Origin: Chondrilla cf. caribensis
Taxonomy: Eukaryota; Porifera; Demospongiae; Chondrillida; Chondrillidae
Direction: 5' to 3'
Assembly (NCBI GenBank): GCA_964020155.1
Contig: OZ026557.1
Coordinates: 1,132,501-1,196,500, forward strand
DNA: 64,000 nucleotides
The position numbers were made by a program, and so were the translations under genes. Below are positions 15,641-33,660 of the stretch, piece by piece. Below the pieces are notes generated by a model. That model was not told the origin of the DNA. It made no database searches and saw only the letters and a program-made list of their open reading frames with translations. How positions within the stretch are numbered: position 1 is the first letter of the stretch; every line of letters starts with the position of its first letter.

Positions 15641-16498
15641 ATGGCGGATCTAGAACGCGTCTCCAGCTACTTTCGTCCTCGTCCTTCTTCGTTGACTATT
15701 GGTACAAAAATCGAGCGCGGGTCCTACGGTGTTGTCTACGAAGGAAAACTGGAGGGTCTGCCTGTCGCCGTCAAGAGGATACCTCGTCGACTACTGGAAA
15801 TGGACAAATCCGTAACGGATGCGGGAAGAATAGTTCGTGATTTCGAGGCAGAGTGTCGTCTCCTCGAGGGACTGAAGCATCCTCATATTGTTGGATTCTC
15901 GGGAGCTTTCTACGACGCTCAAAGTGAAGAACCCTTGTTAGTGATGGAGAGATTGAAAGAGAACTTGAGAGACCTTCTCGGGAGAGTGAGGGAATTAAGT
16001 CTCCTGAGACAACTCAAGATCTGTTTAGGACTAGCAAGTGGACTGGAATACCTTCACAGTCGCTCTCCTCTCGTCGCCCATCGCAACCTGTACGACAAAG
16101 ACGTGATGTTGAGTGAACAAGGCGTGGTGAAGATCATTGATTTCGGTCCGTCCAAATTGGAGAGAATTTCTGTACTCTACGACGAAACGCGTGTAGACGG
16201 TAAAGGGGAATGGATGGCCTTCATGCCTCCAGAGGGTCTGTTAGAAATGCCACACGACGCGAAAAAGACTGACATGTTTTCCCTTGGTGTCTTGATGCTT
16301 GAGATATGTACAGGTTGTCCTCCCTCTGTCACACTGTTTGGAATTGGACTGGAGTCAGAGATAGAGAGGCGTGCTGAGGACTTGTCAAAGTTGGATGATG
16401 GTCATCCTCTCAAACCCTTCATTCTTCAATGTCTGAGCTACAACTACAAACAACGTCCATCAGCAGTCACTGTTCGTAGCTTCATTGAGAGTCAAGTG
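15641..16498 (+). CDS. Predicted pseudokinase exon
   Basis: A protein kinase fold of 286 codons: glycine-rich loop at residues 24-32 (first Gly replaced, IERGSYGVV), VAVK lysine at 45, DFG at 167-169, and an activation segment ending MPPEG. The catalytic loop reads HRN (147-149) instead of HRD, so the proton-accepting Asp is missing and phosphotransfer is probably lost or very weak. The frame remains open to a TGA at 16514-16516 if unspliced (291 aa). A strong donor (GTG|GTGAGT) at 16498/16499 is phase 0 and matches the phase-0 acceptor before the Roc-COR exon at 18108. I therefore infer it is the N-terminal exon of that gene; an independent single-exon kinase-like gene is the alternative. 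The start is the first ATG, directly after a hairpin. Confidence 0.75.
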
Positions 16499-16519
16499 GT
16501 GAGTGGAAATACATGATGC

Positions 16520-17455
16520 ATGTATCATCCACTGTACTTGATACACTTGTTACAGTTTTTAACTGCATCATGTGTGGTGCATTCACCCTAACATGCATGG
16601 GATGTACGTAGTCTTACAACTGTTTATGAGCTATGTATAAACTGTTATCACCTTGTGTGAGATGTATGTAGGTACTCCTGAATCATGCTTGTCGGTTTTA
16701 TATAATACTGGCTTGGTATGTGTGTCCATGCCAGTGAACATCAGTGTAGTGAGCTAGCACTTCTCTCGATCTCGCCCACTGTGAAGGACTGACTATAAAA
16801 GATGGCAATATACTAGTTTGTACCTTTCACTGCAAGGCTATTATAGTCCTCAAATTGGATTTATATAAAGTACTTCGGTGTTGTGTTGTGAACAAAATAG
16901 ATAAATTGATTTTGTATCATAAAATCTAAACCTTTCAATCCACCCTCGATGAATGAAGAGAATGGCTTTTTTACGCTCATTAAGTGACTGTAATTACCTT
17001 TGTTGCCCACTAACATAGATGTAGTAGCTGTCCTAGCCTGTTGTTAACATAACTTCTGAACAAATAGACACGTTAGGTAGATAGTTGGGTAGTGATAGAG
17101 AGATTGCATGGAATGTGGCTACATGTACTAGTGTATAGTAAAAAGCACACTTTACTGTATCTGCTATACTATATGTTTGACACGGAGCACGGGTTCCTTT
17201 ATAAACACACCGACTGAAGGTTATTCACTGACAACTGAATCATTAGGACTCAGCAATAGTACGAAGAATTGAACAAACTCTGTTCCAAAGCTACTACATG
17301 TGTTTACTCTTCTCTAAAGATATGCCTTCAATTGTGTAATACACACTAGCTATCACATGCATACACATAACTAGCAACTGGGATAATAGTTAAGATACTT
17401 AACCACAAATACTATCTTTATTACATCTTCTGTGTACGTACATGCTAATTATTAC
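16520..17455. other. Intron or spacer, nothing recognised
   Basis: If the pseudokinase exon splices to the Roc-COR exon, this is the first part of a 1.6-kb intron. No element or gene seen. Confidence 0.4.
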
Positions 17456-17461
17456 CCTAGA

Positions 17462-17953
17462 TAGGGTTGAGCAATACTAATTTTTGATACATACGATTAT
17501 CATGCAGCAAAATATCGCAATATTCGATAATATCGCAATATTTGACATAGTAATAATAATAACTAAATATGTCCAAACTACACCTTTGAGTTATTAAATT
17601 ATTCTCATTTCGACTCGCTCGTTCGATAATATGTGTCATTACGTGTAACCACAACAATGAATTTATATTACACGAGAAAACATGGCCGATTTCGAAACGC
17701 GAAGAATTAGAAATTGGGCTAGAATTCAAGTGCAACGGCTTTGACGACCGTAAAAATTTCAGCGAAGGGTCTCTTAAACCTAAGAAAGACATCCAAATAA
17801 TTCAAGTGCAGGGGTTGACAGTGCTACTGCTTCACACCAATCGCGATATATCGTCAACACGATTTATCGCGGGCTGGACAATCACTCGCGATACGATAAC
17901 CGTGTAAATCATTATCGCGATATTATCGTATATCCGGTATATCGCCCAACCCT
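17462..17953. mobile_element. Non-autonomous hAT-like element, 492 bp
   Basis: Ends TAGGGTTGAGCAAT (left) and complement AGGGTTGGGCGATA (right), with an 8-bp duplication ACCCTAGA at 17454-17461 and 17954-17961. It contains an inverted copy of the CGAAATCGGCCAT block found in the hAT element at 11032, so the two are related. Confidence 0.75.
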
Positions 17954-18101
17954 ACCCTAGAATAGGTTCACAGTGTATTATGGGCTAGTTTGATGAACTA
18001 ACAACACATCCATTCATTGATTATAGCTATCTTGATAATGGTCTGTATTCACATGCTGAATAACTGACATTGTGTTAGTCACATTTAACTTTTTTCTTCC
18101 A

Positions 18102-22659
<4,558 letters not shown>

Positions 22660-22879
22660 CACTCAAAAGAACCTCCAGGTGTGTGTTGTTGGTACATGGC
22701 AGCTGTACACACATCATCCATGTACAGATGTGTCTTGTTTGTAAAAGATATCTGTACACACATTCATGTACATATGTGTCTTGTTTGTACATGCATAGTA
22801 TCTGTACACACATCATCCATGTACGCTTATCCTGTTAGTACAACTGTATGATTTACATAACTGTGGACTGATTCTACAG

Positions 22880-23075
22880 GCTAAGAGTGTGGAGTGGGTT
22901 CAATGATGAGAAGTGGATTGTCTCTTGTGGTCCATGTGGAGAGGGTTGTCTGCCTCCTGTAGACTGGACGGTTGGAATGCTCGAAGGTACCTGAGTTCGT
23001 AAGCAACTGAGGGATGAAGCCAAAAGAGCCAAAATATAGAGTCTAAGTTGACACTCCAAAGAACCTCCAGGTGTG
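22880..23075 (+). pseudogene. Degenerate death-exon copy downstream
   Basis: Preceded by an acceptor (TTCTACAG). It aligns with the second half of the death exon and ends with the same tail (AAGCAACTGAGGGATGAAGC and CTAAGTTGACACT). The equivalent in the paralogue is 40652-40820. Read in the frame of LRVWSGFNDEKW it is open for 36 codons in both paralogues. It lies after the stop codon of the main frame, so it is either relic 3' UTR or an alternative last exon. Confidence 0.5.
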
Positions 23076-23270
23076 TGTTGTTAGTACATGGTAGCTGTAC
23101 ATGTCATCTATGTACAGGTGTGTGTTGTTAGTACATGGTAGCTGTACATGTCATCTATGTACATGCAGGTATGTCCTGTTGCATAGTAACTGTACAGAGA
23201 TGTCATCCATGTACAGGTATGTCCTGGTAGTACATGGCAACTGTACATGTCATCCATGTACATATGACTT
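23070..23270. repeat. Minisatellite with GTACATGG core
   Basis: Imperfect repeats of TACATGGTAGCTGTACATGT plus CATCTATGTACAGGTGTG, also present at 22690-22830 and 40820-40965. Confidence 0.7.
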
Positions 23271-23299
23271 GTTAGCATGTGCATGCTTACTACTCAGAT

Positions 23300-24200
23300 G
23301 TCGTTCATGTTAATGTGTGTCCTGCTGGTTACCAGTATGTTTGTGTGAGTGTGTGTACCAGTATGTAAGCATTACAGTGTACACAAAAGCAACTGCGTTT
23401 GTTTGTACAAATGTACACTTCTGTGGGTGTTTACATAAGCTAAGAGTTCCAATCCATCACTGCCTTTCTCATTCTCTTCCAATATTATATATCTCCTCCA
23501 ACTCGACAGTTATTATGTGTTCTCTCCTTTACAGATCAAGATAAAGTATAAAGAATTTGGTCTATCGACTTACTATAACATTTACATGTGCAACTAATTA
23601 AATCTGATAAATTAAAGTTAATGATTTGCCTGCACAGGCTATGATATGGCTATAGGATTTTACATTGGTCATGAGCGAGGCCTGAATCGATAAGGGAGTG
23701 TTGCGGGAAGGGATCACGTGATAAAAGCTTAACGCATGACCCCAGTGGCATAGCCCAGATCCATCCGGCCTCCATTTTATCCCGTGCATGCGTTAACGTT
23801 CTCGAAGGGTTTTCTAATCAAGTTTTCAGTGTGAATTTCAACCGAATTCAAAGTACAGTACTGATATTTCCTACCTTGTCTCCTATATCTATAAGGTATG
23901 TTCATCTTTAAGTTTGCTGTAAGCTCAATTTTATGATCTAAGCTAGTGTTCCCGGGCCCGGTCCTTAGCTGCCATTTGCGATTGCATGGTTTCCGCTGGA
24001 GTTGCTAACCAAGCTAAGATTTTCTATGCCTTTAACCCTGTAGGACCTACGTATGATTATGTAGCTTCTATACGTACTCGTGTAAACTCCTGTATTCCCA
24101 TACGATCATTGAACATCCCCTATAAAGTTGGATTCGTCTCTAGCTATAGATCTGACACTAGCGACGACATAGATATCGTGAGAGAACCTCGGGATATCCA
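23300..24200. repeat. 3' flank of segmental duplication, copy A
   Basis: Non-coding sequence colinear with about 41170-42000 (for example TTCTCGAAGGGTTTTCT at 23800 and 41598). It shows the Roc-COR duplication extends beyond the genes. A stretch at 23700-23785, which includes CCGGCCTCCATTTTAT, is missing from copy B. Confidence 0.75.
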
Positions 24201-24233
24201 TCTATGACTTCTTCATAAGTTGGTGAAGTTGTT

Positions 24234-25824
<1,591 letters not shown>

Positions 25825-25992
25825 CTATCCTTGAGCTAAACTCCTGCCAAGACTGACGTGGGGATGGTACGTACTGTACGAACAAGTGTGTGTTAAGTAT
25901 CTATGTAATATATGCATGTACTGTATATGTGAACACACAACCACATGCACAGTATGTCATACACACACGCACACATGCACGGACGCACGCAT

Positions 25993-25993
<1 letters not shown>

Positions 25994-26072
<79 letters not shown>

Positions 26073-26110
26073 ATGCGCATACACACACACACACGTGCGC
26101 ACGCACGCAC
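25994..26110. repeat. (AC)n with GTGCGC variants
   Basis: AC tract ending about 20 bp before the first eIF4G-like 3' exon. Confidence 0.9.
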
Positions 26111-26128
26111 TTGTATTCTGGTGTACAG

Positions 26129-27752
26129 AGTCTTCAGTTCCTGTCGCACAGCTCACCTCCGGCCATCCAGGTACATTCTGGTGTGTCACATGACAAGCAA
26201 CAAGAATGGATCCACAGACTAGAACACAAACTGAGCTCATCAGAAGACACAAATGACGATGTAGTTTCATTTATCGAGGTTTGTTTGAGTTGAGTGTACA
26301 TACATGGGTTATAAATGTATGTACATACGTACCTTTGTATGTGCATGGTGTTGTACGTACATACGTCATAAGTATCAAGTGTTTTGTATGTATTTGTGCT
26401 AGAACCTCATGTCCAGACCACCACAGTTTCCAGGCCATCATGGTGATAGGACCACTATTCCTCAGTTTCACGAATTGTATACTCCAACACTATTATGTAC
26501 TTTAGGCACTCTTCCAACTTCAGAATTAGGCTCTCACTCTAATGTGAATTGTTGTACACATTGTACTTCATGTAAGTATGTTACTCCCTCTCCCCTCAGA
26601 AGCACCATTCTGAGCACTGTCACTCGCCTTCTTTCATATACAGTCTGTTGTGTGCTCTCGTCAACACTGGTGTCAGTGGTGAGTCAGATTGAGTGATGTA
26701 CATGGCTACATACTTTACATTCGAAAGTTCAGTGTGTGCACACATACATCTGAACTTTATCTGTTATTGTGTAATTGTGTATTTTGTTGCCTTTTACTTA
26801 TTGGTCATAACCTTGATACTGGTGTTCATCCACTGCCATGCTTCTTATTATATGTGTGGCATGGTCGTTTATTCCACATTGAGCTTCTTGTTCTACCACA
26901 AGTTCATTCTTTCTCAAAATTGGTACTACGATACTAGGTATATCTACAGCTGTATATACCTTCTGATTAAAACTTAAAACATAGGACTCAGTCTGAAAAG
27001 CCAGTTTAGAAGTAGATGAAATAAATTGTTAAAACAAATGAAGATATGCGTTTAACAATATACATGGAAGTCCAGTCTAATTTTTGAGCTGGTAATACCA
27101 CATACATTTTCTGAAATTTACAATGGAAGAAGTGCTGTCGTGATGGTACATGTTCATTATCATTATCACAATAGTGGAAGTAGAGAAAGATGATTATATT
27201 ATTGGAACTATTGCATGTGATCTGTATACCTGTGGTCTCCCCTCACAGGATCTGGTGACAGTGTAGTGTACAAGTCAGATCTGTTGATGCGGCGGTGTCC
27301 TGTGCTGAAGCACTTTGTAGATCATCATAGTAACCTTCAGATTGACATTATTTATGGACTACAAGTGACTCTCAGCAAGAAACAGCATCCCAAAGGTTGG
27401 TAGATGCTTGTATACACAACACACATGCACACATGCGTACACATGTGTACACATATGCACACACGTGTACACACAGAACAGGAACACACACACGTGTACA
27501 CATGCACGCACGCACGCACGCACGCTTCATTAACAATGTACGTAGATTACTCAAATATTCCATCCCATCCTTTCAGGTATTCTCGATAAACTGTTCACTC
27601 TACTTTACGAACAAGATGTGATTGGAGAGGACACCTTCATGTTGTGGGAAGAAGAAGGTAGGGAGGACCTTGAAGGACGGGGAGTGGCACTGATGTCAGC
27701 CAAACCGTTCATGGAACGGTTGAGATCTGTTGATAGCCAGGATGGGCAGTAA
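26129..27752 (+). CDS. EIF4G: eIF4G-like C-terminal (W2) region, fragment
   Basis: Exons about 26129-26278, 26403-26571, 26600-26678, 27249-27395 and 27577-27752 (stop TAA). EWIHRLEHKL...SFIE matches the start of the eIF4G W2 domain (ELYKRLEKL). CPVLKHFVD, LYEQDVIGEDTFMLWEE and GRGVALMSAKPFMERL match RVPILLKYLD, LYDEEVISEDAFYKWE and GKGVALKSVTAFFTWL. In eIF4G this C-terminal HEAT domain docks Mnk kinase. The MIF4G and MA3 parts expected upstream are absent; a p53-like gene ends 300 bp before. Junction phases between the second, third and fourth exons do not reconcile by my reading (stops arise), so this may be a decayed fragment. An eIF4G N-terminal region lies just downstream, in the wrong order. 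Confidence 0.62.
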
Positions 27753-27759
27753 CTGATTG

Positions 27760-28420
27760 GCACATATAACACATCTAATTTAACTATTTATTAATTTCTC
27801 ATCCACTGGTGTTAATTATACGAATATATAGCTATATACGCGTGTTTCAATTCCTCCAAATTGGGAAGCCGATGGAATCCGTATACATTTGTATAATGAA
27901 AAGCGACGTCCCATATCCGTTTACCAGCCCGTGACCGGTATACCGGCCGTTTACGGGATTCCTTCCGTTCACGGATTATGCAATAACGATGACGTCATGA
28001 TCCATATCGCAATCTTGCATTTTTGTGATCTACGTACGCGTATCAAGTATAAACGTACTTCCCCCCAAAACGAGAACGATTTGGGTTGATTGATTGACTG
28101 AGATAAAAAGTGACACGAGAGGACAGCCTTCACAAGGAAATATTTAAGGCGAAAGACTGTTTTCTTAAAATTTAGTTGCAAGTTTTCTGATTAGTGTAAG
28201 GATACCTCCTTGAACTTGGATGGTTTCCCAAGGATAATTCTCCATCGTAGGTATGTTAATATGGAGAAGAGAGTATTGTGTGTGTGTGTGTGTACAATGT
28301 TACACATACGTTGATTACTGTACCTTACCCTCTCGATCTTTCATCTATGTACGTAGGCCCATTATACTACAGTTACTGTTCCTATGTTTCTGTACTGTTC
28401 CAAGCCTTACAACATAAAAC
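27760..28420. other. Spacer and 5' leader of eIF4G-like gene
   Basis: AT-rich then GC-richer. It has a candidate untranslated first exon ending at a donor near 28249 (ATCGTAG|GTATGT). No other gene seen. Confidence 0.4.
27990..27997. promoter_or_regulatory. CRE-type site TGACGTCA
   Basis: Perfect palindromic ATF/CREB site about 430 bp upstream of the eIF4G-like ATG and about 250 bp before its candidate first donor. Promoter role inferred from position only. Confidence 0.35.
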
Positions 28421-29021
28421 ATGGCACAACCACAGCAACAGCAGCAATATCCACATAATCAGCAGCACCATGGAGGCGAAGGTAGAGGAGGAGGGGGGCG
28501 TGGCAGAGGCCGCTACAATCACACGGGAATGTACGGTGGACACCAGCAGCATCACGTGACTCCACAGCTGATTGGTGCTCCCAAACAGCCTCAGGTGTGT
28601 GTGTGTGCTTATATCCTTAGACCTCCTATTAGCCAGTGGCAGTACCCTTCCTTTGTTCATACGTACCTAGGGTCTTTACAGAACCCCGGGATTCCCCCAT
28701 ATGTGATTTTTGTTTGTCATCTCAATGTTTCCATCAAATGATTCCCCTCCTTCCCCAGAAATTTCAACTGCAACTCGAGTCAGAAGAAACTTCCCCTCCA
28801 GAACACCAACATGAAGATCAAAGTGAGGAATTACAAGTAGAATCCAAACCTTTTGTTGAACCAGATGAGGTGGAAGCGGAGGAGGAAGCAGTTGATACAG
28901 AGGAGAAAGAGGAGGGAGAAATAAGTGATAAGTCCACTGACAACAGCCAGGACGAGCCGACTAGCAAGAAGAGCAATCACCCTCCTCAGCGTAACTCAAG
29001 TGAGTGCCTTTATAATCACTA

Positions 29022-29060
<39 letters not shown>

Positions 29061-29810
29061 TGTGCATACTACATAAAACATGAAAGCAATCTTAATATTC
29101 TGATGTGGTCTCTCATCTCATTCCATCCATCCACCAGGTGGTAGACTGAAATATGACCGTGAGTACTTGCTGTCCTTCCGATTCCTAAAGGAGTGCAAAG
29201 AGCCCCCCAAAGAGCTGAGGCACACTGATAGTACCCTGTTGGAACTCCTTCGTAGAAGTAAATATGAACCTATAAGACGAGATGCTTTCTTACCTACCTT
29301 TTCACAAGTAGGTGTTAAGAGAGTAAGTGTATGTTTGTGTGTGTGTGTGGGTGGTTTAGTGTGTATGAGTATGTGTCTTACGAGTGGTGTGTTTGTGTGT
29401 GTTGTGTGTGGGTGGACAACCGAATACACATGCACTAATGGGCAATCATGGGACCTAACACATGAGAATAGACAACCTGGCAACAGACACATGCACGCAC
29501 GCACATGCACACGCACACACACACAGCAGCAGCACATACATATAATGATTTTTAAAGTTTCGCTTTGTTTGTATACAGCAATCCAAAGAACGTGAGAGGA
29601 GGAACCGTCGTTATCAAGGCCCTCATCCACGTGTCATTGAGATAGAAGTAGAGGTTGGTACATACGTGCATAAAGTGACTGTGCAGGATCTGAAACAACC
29701 TGTGCTTTTCTCATTGTTTGCAGAGATTTGAACCCAGTAATTCTGAGAACGCATGGAAGAGAGCAACGGAGGTTACAGCTAAACTGTCGGAGGAGGAGAA
29801 AAAAACTAGT
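28421..29810 (+). CDS. EIF4G: eIF4G-like N-terminal region, 3' truncated
   Basis: Scaffold of cap-dependent translation initiation. Exons 28421-28594, 28759-28999, 29138-29322, 29579-29653 and 29724-29810, with consistent phases. The start MAQPQQQQQ opens a Gln/Gly/Arg-rich leader; an acidic exon (EEKEEGEISDKS) follows. The diagnostic element is YDREYLLSFRFLKECKEPP, matching the eIF4E-binding motif YxxxxL-phi in its eIF4G context (YDREFLLGFQF). The last exon (SENAWKRATE) corresponds to the segment before MIF4G. After its donor at 29810 no MIF4G exon is found in the next 7 kb; instead come a damaged copy of the third exon and transposons. So this is the 5' part of a split or rearranged gene, or the rest lies beyond a very large intron. 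Confidence 0.72.
29022..29058. repeat. (GT)n short tract
   Basis: Starts about 20 nt after the donor at 28999 in the eIF4G-like gene. Confidence 0.85.
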
Positions 29811-30118
29811 GTGAGTAATTTGGGAATACATGTGTACATGTGCGCATGTGTTTGCATGTGTTTGTATGTGTGCACATGTGTTTGTTGTATTAACATACCT
29901 ATGTGTTTGTACATCAGAGCTTATTCAATTTTTTGCAAATTTTAGTCTTTTAGTGGGAAGGCTGTACTGTAGTTACATAGTTTCAATATGTCTGAGAGGG
30001 GGTATCAAGTCCTGTAATGTACTGAGGCTGTTTTATAAGGTAACAGCCGAGAGATTTGGGATATTCTGGTCAAGGGAAGCCAATTTCTCGTCTCGCATCC
30101 ATACATACTTTATTCACT

Positions 30119-30240
30119 GACACACTGATAGTTCCCTGTTGGAACTCACTCGTAGAAGTAAATATGATAAACCTATAACATGAGATGCTTTCTTGCCAAC
30201 CTTTTCACAAGCAGGTGTTAAAAGAGTAAGTGTGTTTGGG
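30119..30240 (+). pseudogene. Broken copy of eIF4G exon 3
   Basis: Repeats about 110 bp of the exon at 29219-29330 (CACTGATAG, GTTGGAACTC, GAAGTAAATATGA, donor AGAGTAAGTGT). A small insertion shifts the frame and produces a stop (KYDKPIT then TAA). Confidence 0.8.
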
Positions 30241-30554
30241 TGGTCGAGTGCATGGGTATGGTGTGTGCTGAGTGTATGTATCCCGATGCACACCTATATG
30301 TAGACAGGCTATATATGTATTAACCGATTATGCGCCATGATGTCATCGTAGCGCGTGACCATCATGGCCGAATTGAATTCGTCGAGAATCGTGTGATTTG
30401 TCTCGCCGCTTCTTAGAAAGAAGAAACTTCACATTTTAGCCTTAATGCAATCAATAACGTACCCAAATGAAGAAAACCCTTCTAGTGTCTTGACGGCCGA
30501 GATACGTCCGTCTACGAGCAAGAGCCAGGACCGAATTTTGCAGCTGGGAGTTTG

Positions 30555-30900
30555 GCGCGCTTTGTTAGAGAATAACTCCTTCGCTTTCCATTGAATTCCT
30601 TCGTTCGTTTTCTTGAGACAAGTTTCTGTTACTAGATGGTAGTTCAATGATAGCGCTATAGTCAATGACGGTTTCGAGTCGATAGAAGCTTCCTTGGTCG
30701 AGATATACGGGATTCTCTGTTCACTATTCGTTTACGAATGACTCCCTCGCTTTAATCTCATCGAATTCGTTCGTTCGTTTTCTCGAGACGATCATTCTAT
30801 TACTAGGCAGTAGTTCAGTAATATAGCTAAAGTCAGCGAAGGTTTCGAGTCGATAGAAGCTTCCTCGGCCGAGATATATGGGATTTTTTGCAAACTATTT
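30555..30900. repeat. Subterminal tandem repeat in Harbinger left arm
   Basis: Two copies of a unit of about 180 bp, sharing TTCGTTCGTTTTCT and GGTTTCGAGTCGATAGAAGC. Followed by two copies of the palindrome GACGCCAATTGGCGTC at about 30905-30955. Confidence 0.8.
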
Positions 30901-31224
30901 TCATGACGCCAATTGGCGTCATTGGCCGTTTAGGGTACTGACGCCAATTGGCGTCATTAGAGAGGTTAAGATCAGCGTATTACGTTGAACGTAGAACGTT
31001 GACATCATCAAAACGTCATCAGAATGTCACGTGTCCCGGCGAAACCGCAGACCGCAACGTACTTTGACGCCGTTCTATCCTTCGAGAAGCACGTTTTATC
31101 GTATGCTTGTTACGCTGGAGAATATCTCGTCGGTGCACACTCCATTCAACGTAAAGTTAGTTCTTTCGAGTGAATACACGTGTTAGCTATAGTTTTGTAG
31201 CAGATTAGAGTTATATCTTGAGAA

Positions 31225-32183
31225 ATGCCTGGATTTCGGTGGGATTTAAAGGACGACATCGCGCTGGCCTCAGACGTCGCTACAAGTCGGCCACAAAAAC
31301 TTCAAGATTGGGAAGAAATTGCTGTCACCTTGAATGCAGCCTTCTCATCTGATGGCAAGCCTGTACAGCTGAAGGCTAGGGGTTGCAGAGAACGGATGGA
31401 ACTTCTTCTAAAGAAGTATAAGGATGAAGATACAAAGTCTCTCAAAAGGTACATAAATGGTAATTTTCTTTACATGTGTGCATGTGAACATGCTTCATTC
31501 TCTATCCAGGTCTGGAACTGAAGAAGACTATACGGAGCTAATGCAACTGCTAGAAGATATCCAGCAGTATAATCAGGATTTTGCATTAGCTAAAGCGGAG
31601 GAAATGAAAACAGCCACCCAGAAACGCAACGAAGAGAAGAGGAAGGGTGAAGAAATGCGGAAAGCTGCAATGGAAGGGATGTCAAGCAAGGAAGCAATGT
31701 CCAGTCATGGAAATGACCAGAAAATCATGACTTCCCAATAATTATATTTCTTTCATACAGAGAGGTTATCATCACCATCATCTACAGTAGATTTGGACGA
31801 CGATGATGAAGGTTCCAGCAGTGAGAGAGCAAAGACCAACAAAGGTATATATATTTTTGTTGTTACGTTAATTCTTGGAAATACCACCAATTAAAGCCAT
31901 ATGTCTGATTCCCCTCATAGAAACAAAGAAGTACAGTAGGGTATCAGCGGTGGAAGTCATAAGAGAGAAGTACGAAAGAAAAGCAGAACTGAAAGAAAAG
32001 GAATTGGAACTGAAGAAACTAGAGTTGGAAATTCAAAAGAGAAGGTTGGACATGGAGGAGCAAGAGCGGAAGTGGAGATGGGAGGTGGAGCAAGAGGAGA
32101 GGAGGATACGTCTAGAGCTGGAATCTGAGGAGAGAAGGGCATACATTGCTTTACTGACCAAGCATGCGAAAGACGATAAGTAG
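31225..32183 (+). CDS. Harbinger Myb/MADF-like accessory protein
   Basis: First exon 31225-31449 (MPGFRWDLKDDIALASDV, then DWEEIAVTLN and RGCRERMELLLKKY), a trihelix/Myb-SANT pattern expected to bind DNA. The second exon starts at 31511 (SGTEEDYTELMQLLEDI). Its donor is uncertain, because unspliced it runs to a TAA at 31739; GTGAAG near 31648 gives a phase-compatible join. Third exon about 31761-31843; last exon about 31921-32183, a highly charged coiled coil (KELELKKLELEIQKRR) ending TAG. In PIF/Harbinger elements this partner brings the transposase to the nucleus and the element ends. The C-terminal coil probably mediates dimer or transposase contact (inference). Confidence 0.7.
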
Positions 32184-32263
32184 ATACATGTACTTACATT
32201 TGTAACATGGAAAGTTTAGGATACATGAAAGACGATACATTGTGAATAGTTATAAAAATCATT

Positions 32264-32744
32264 TTAATGATTGCTAAGGTATGTTTCCAAACTTGGTGGA
32301 TCTAAATGAAAAAAAGTGCTGGTAGGGGAGCCATACAGACAAGTGTGGCAATTCGTTAAAAGAGTTTCTACTATATAGTACTTGCCAATGGGCTGTAGCA
32401 GCACTTTCTGGTTTTTCTTGAAATCCAAATATGCAAAATACTGTAGGATCTTCCCAAATGCCCATTCCACCGTTACACGAACTGCACTCATATTTTTATT
32501 GAACTCTTGCTGTGCGGGTGTCAAATTTGATGAGCGATAAGGAGAAAGGATGTTTCTCGGAACACCATAGGCGGGGTCTCCATACAGCACATATGGATGT
32601 CCATGAGGTCCATTGAACGAGCGCAGTTTGTTGGGCAATCCACTAACTGACAACATGAATGCGTCATGACGTCGGCCTTCCAGGGGTCCAAACATGTGCG
32701 CAATCAAACCATTTGGAGTTGAAACACACTGTGTAACGAATATA

Positions 32745-32794
<50 letters not shown>

Positions 32795-33660
32795 AATCTC
32801 TGATCATATGACAAAGTTTCCAGCAGAACATACTTGAAACTTGAGGCAGTGTACTCGTTTGTGGCCAGTGTACATGATTCGTTGGTTGACAGTTGGCCGT
32901 GCAATGGGTCTCACAGTGCCATCGATGAACCCAAAGCATTGGGTCAAGGGAGAACCTTTGGCATGGATAGCTGCTGAAAATGTTTCAAGATCCATCCACA
33001 CCAGGTTGAAACTGTCGAGGAGGTGGTGAAAACGAGTATATACATCTTCTATAATGATACCAATAAAATGTGATTACACAATCATATCAATAGTGAAGGT
33101 ATAAACTCATAGGTTGTCGGTACATACCGTGTTGAAAATTTGACTCAGTTCTGGCTCAGTCAGACCAAAAAAAGAAACAAGGTCACTAAGTCTGTTGGGA
33201 TACACAAGTCTTCTTAGCATCAACATCAAGGCTTCCATCCCTGTTGCCTTTGTACCTTGTGGGCAGATATAGTATTTAGGGATGTTGAGAGCAACAGACA
33301 GGCGTACCATATCTTCTTTACTGAATCTGGACATGGATTGAAGCATGAGTCACAAAAATTACAAACAGATCAACCAGGCTGCCAGGTAAAACATACAAAC
33401 CTGAAAAGCTTCTCACATTCCAAGTCTGACAGGTCATCCAGGTTTACTCGCGGGCCAAGGACCTTCTTTGGCTTAAACAGCATCTCCAATAAGAGGAAAT
33501 CCATGTCTTCTTCATCGCTGCTCGAAGAGTCCGAGTCACTGCTGTCTTGCAAGGCCAATAACTCTACAAGTGCCTTCACATCACGCCTACGGTCAGAATT
33601 TTAAGTAAAGACCCTTATTTAATGCTTTTAAGTCGATACAGACCTTCGTTCGAGCTCCAT
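32264..33660 (-). CDS. PIF/Harbinger transposase (DDE_Tnp_4 type)
   Basis: Exons on the minus strand: 33660-33644 (MELERR), 33586-33401 (Ser/Asp-rich), 33326-33128 (a helix-turn-helix-like region, FFGLTEPELSQIFNTV), about 33048-32834, and 32728-32264. Catalytic residues are visible: Asp in FGFIDGT, Asp in YGDPAYG, Glu in VEWAFGKI; GLIAHMFGPLEGRRHDAF is typical of the family. Between the third and fourth exons I could not find a junction that keeps frame, so either the splice is unusual or there is a small lesion. An AT run at 32750-32790 lies in intron 4. The catalytic core otherwise appears intact. Confidence 0.8.

Noticed and set aside
17457..17792. 111-codon open frame on the minus strand
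   Set aside because: Lies almost entirely inside the 492-bp hAT-like element and shows no transposase features.
23986..24207. 73-codon open frame that partly recurs near 41810
   Set aside because: Both copies lie in the duplicated non-coding flank; the frame is not kept between copies.
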